Source: Brevundimonas sp.
Lineage (GTDB): Bacteria; Pseudomonadota; Alphaproteobacteria; Caulobacterales; Caulobacteraceae
Assembly: GCF_030682035.1 (NCBI RefSeq)
Contig: NZ_JAUXQZ010000025.1
Span: 248,001 to 312,000 of the forward strand
Reading direction: 5' to 3'
DNA: 64,000 nucleotides
Position numbers and translations under genes: made by a program. This document shows positions 62,287 to 64,000 of the stretch, piece after piece; the first letter of the stretch is position 1, and every line of letters starts with the position of its first letter. Below the pieces are notes generated by a model. The model saw only the letters and a list, made by a program, of their open reading frames with translations. It made no database searches and was not told where the DNA came from.

Positions 62287-62290
<4 letters not shown>
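60689..62290 (+). CDS. Antiphage dCTP deaminase (AvcD/DCD-like)
   Basis: A 533-residue protein with an N-terminal P-loop-kinase-like part ([17 protein letters not shown] at about 12-28, lacking the Walker lysine; [18 protein letters not shown]) and a C-terminal deoxycytidylate-deaminase domain (about 235-450) with zinc/catalytic residues His371 and Glu373 in HAEMCA and Cys399/Cys402 in PCHNC. This is the layout of the AvcD/DCD defence proteins, which deaminate deoxycytidine nucleotides during infection and starve phage of dCTP. Activity and inhibitor are inferred. Codon use is AT-shifted relative to clpB and grpB. Confidence 0.85.

Positions 62291-64000
<1,710 letters not shown>

Overview
The window is GC-rich, densely coding DNA from an alphaproteobacterium, most likely Caulobacterales and probably Brevundimonas or a close relative. 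The reasons are the TonB-dependent receptors, a PleC-like histidine kinase behind a cluster of GANTC (CcrM) sites, the Entner-Doudoroff glucose genes, several short Caulobacterales-type hypothetical proteins, and very high GC at third codon positions. All gene names rest on reading protein motifs by eye; no database search was possible.

Layout. 0-13 kb: a PleC-like kinase running off the left edge, a CBS protein, an ALDH7-type aldehyde dehydrogenase, a YcaQ-like protein, a VWA surface protein, a Kef-type antiporter, an Abi/HEPN protein, a candidate small RNA and dusA. 13-23.5 kb: an IS5-type transposase remnant that appears to have removed the signal-peptide end of a TonB receptor, a siderophore receptor behind a Fur-box-like site, a truncated haemoglobin, a divergent DUF3034 / cupredoxin / EAL-phosphodiesterase module and a flavin reductase. 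23.9-35.8 kb: one long same-strand run with a TrpR-like regulator and its candidate operator, hisG, hisD, a degenerate-HisC/HisB fusion, hisH, hisA, hisF and hisIE, followed 14 bases later by zwf, pgl, edd and glk. Histidine synthesis and glucose entry may therefore be co-transcribed. 36-49 kb: lipid and aromatic catabolism (hmgA, two acyl-CoA dehydrogenases), a KDPG-aldolase-like gene, ribokinase with nucleoside hydrolase, an Asp/Glu racemase beside a D-cysteine-desulfhydrase-like enzyme, and a TetR regulator. 49-51.5 kb: a TPP riboswitch and thiC, which carries an in-frame palindromic insertion. 51.5-54 kb: an AT-richer cassette of a dual-OB-like protein and two DUF488 proteins, then a zeta-toxin-like kinase with a small overlapping partner. 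54-60.4 kb: DsbA/FrnE-like protein, class III cyclase-like protein, phaA-type thiolase, haemolysin III, phaR and GrpB. 60.4-62.3 kb: an AT-richer antiphage dCTP-deaminase (AvcD/DCD) gene with a divergent small ORF. 62.3-64 kb: the C-terminal part of clpB, running off the right edge.

Two families of palindromic repeats recur. One has purine/pyrimidine-rich arms of the CCTYCCCC type; the other has GTCATYCCGG arms. The first family supplies the apparent Shine-Dalgarno sequence of both hisIE and rbsK and the C-terminal codons of a nucleoside hydrolase. Two further palindromes with tandem-microrepeat arms lie between genes near 46.5 kb and inside thiC. The most interesting systems are the AvcD-type antiphage gene with its upstream region, the dual-OB/DUF488/DUF488 cassette, the Abi/HEPN gene overlapping a candidate small-RNA promoter, the pseudo-HisC-HisB fusion under a TrpR-like regulator, and the repeat insertions in core genes.
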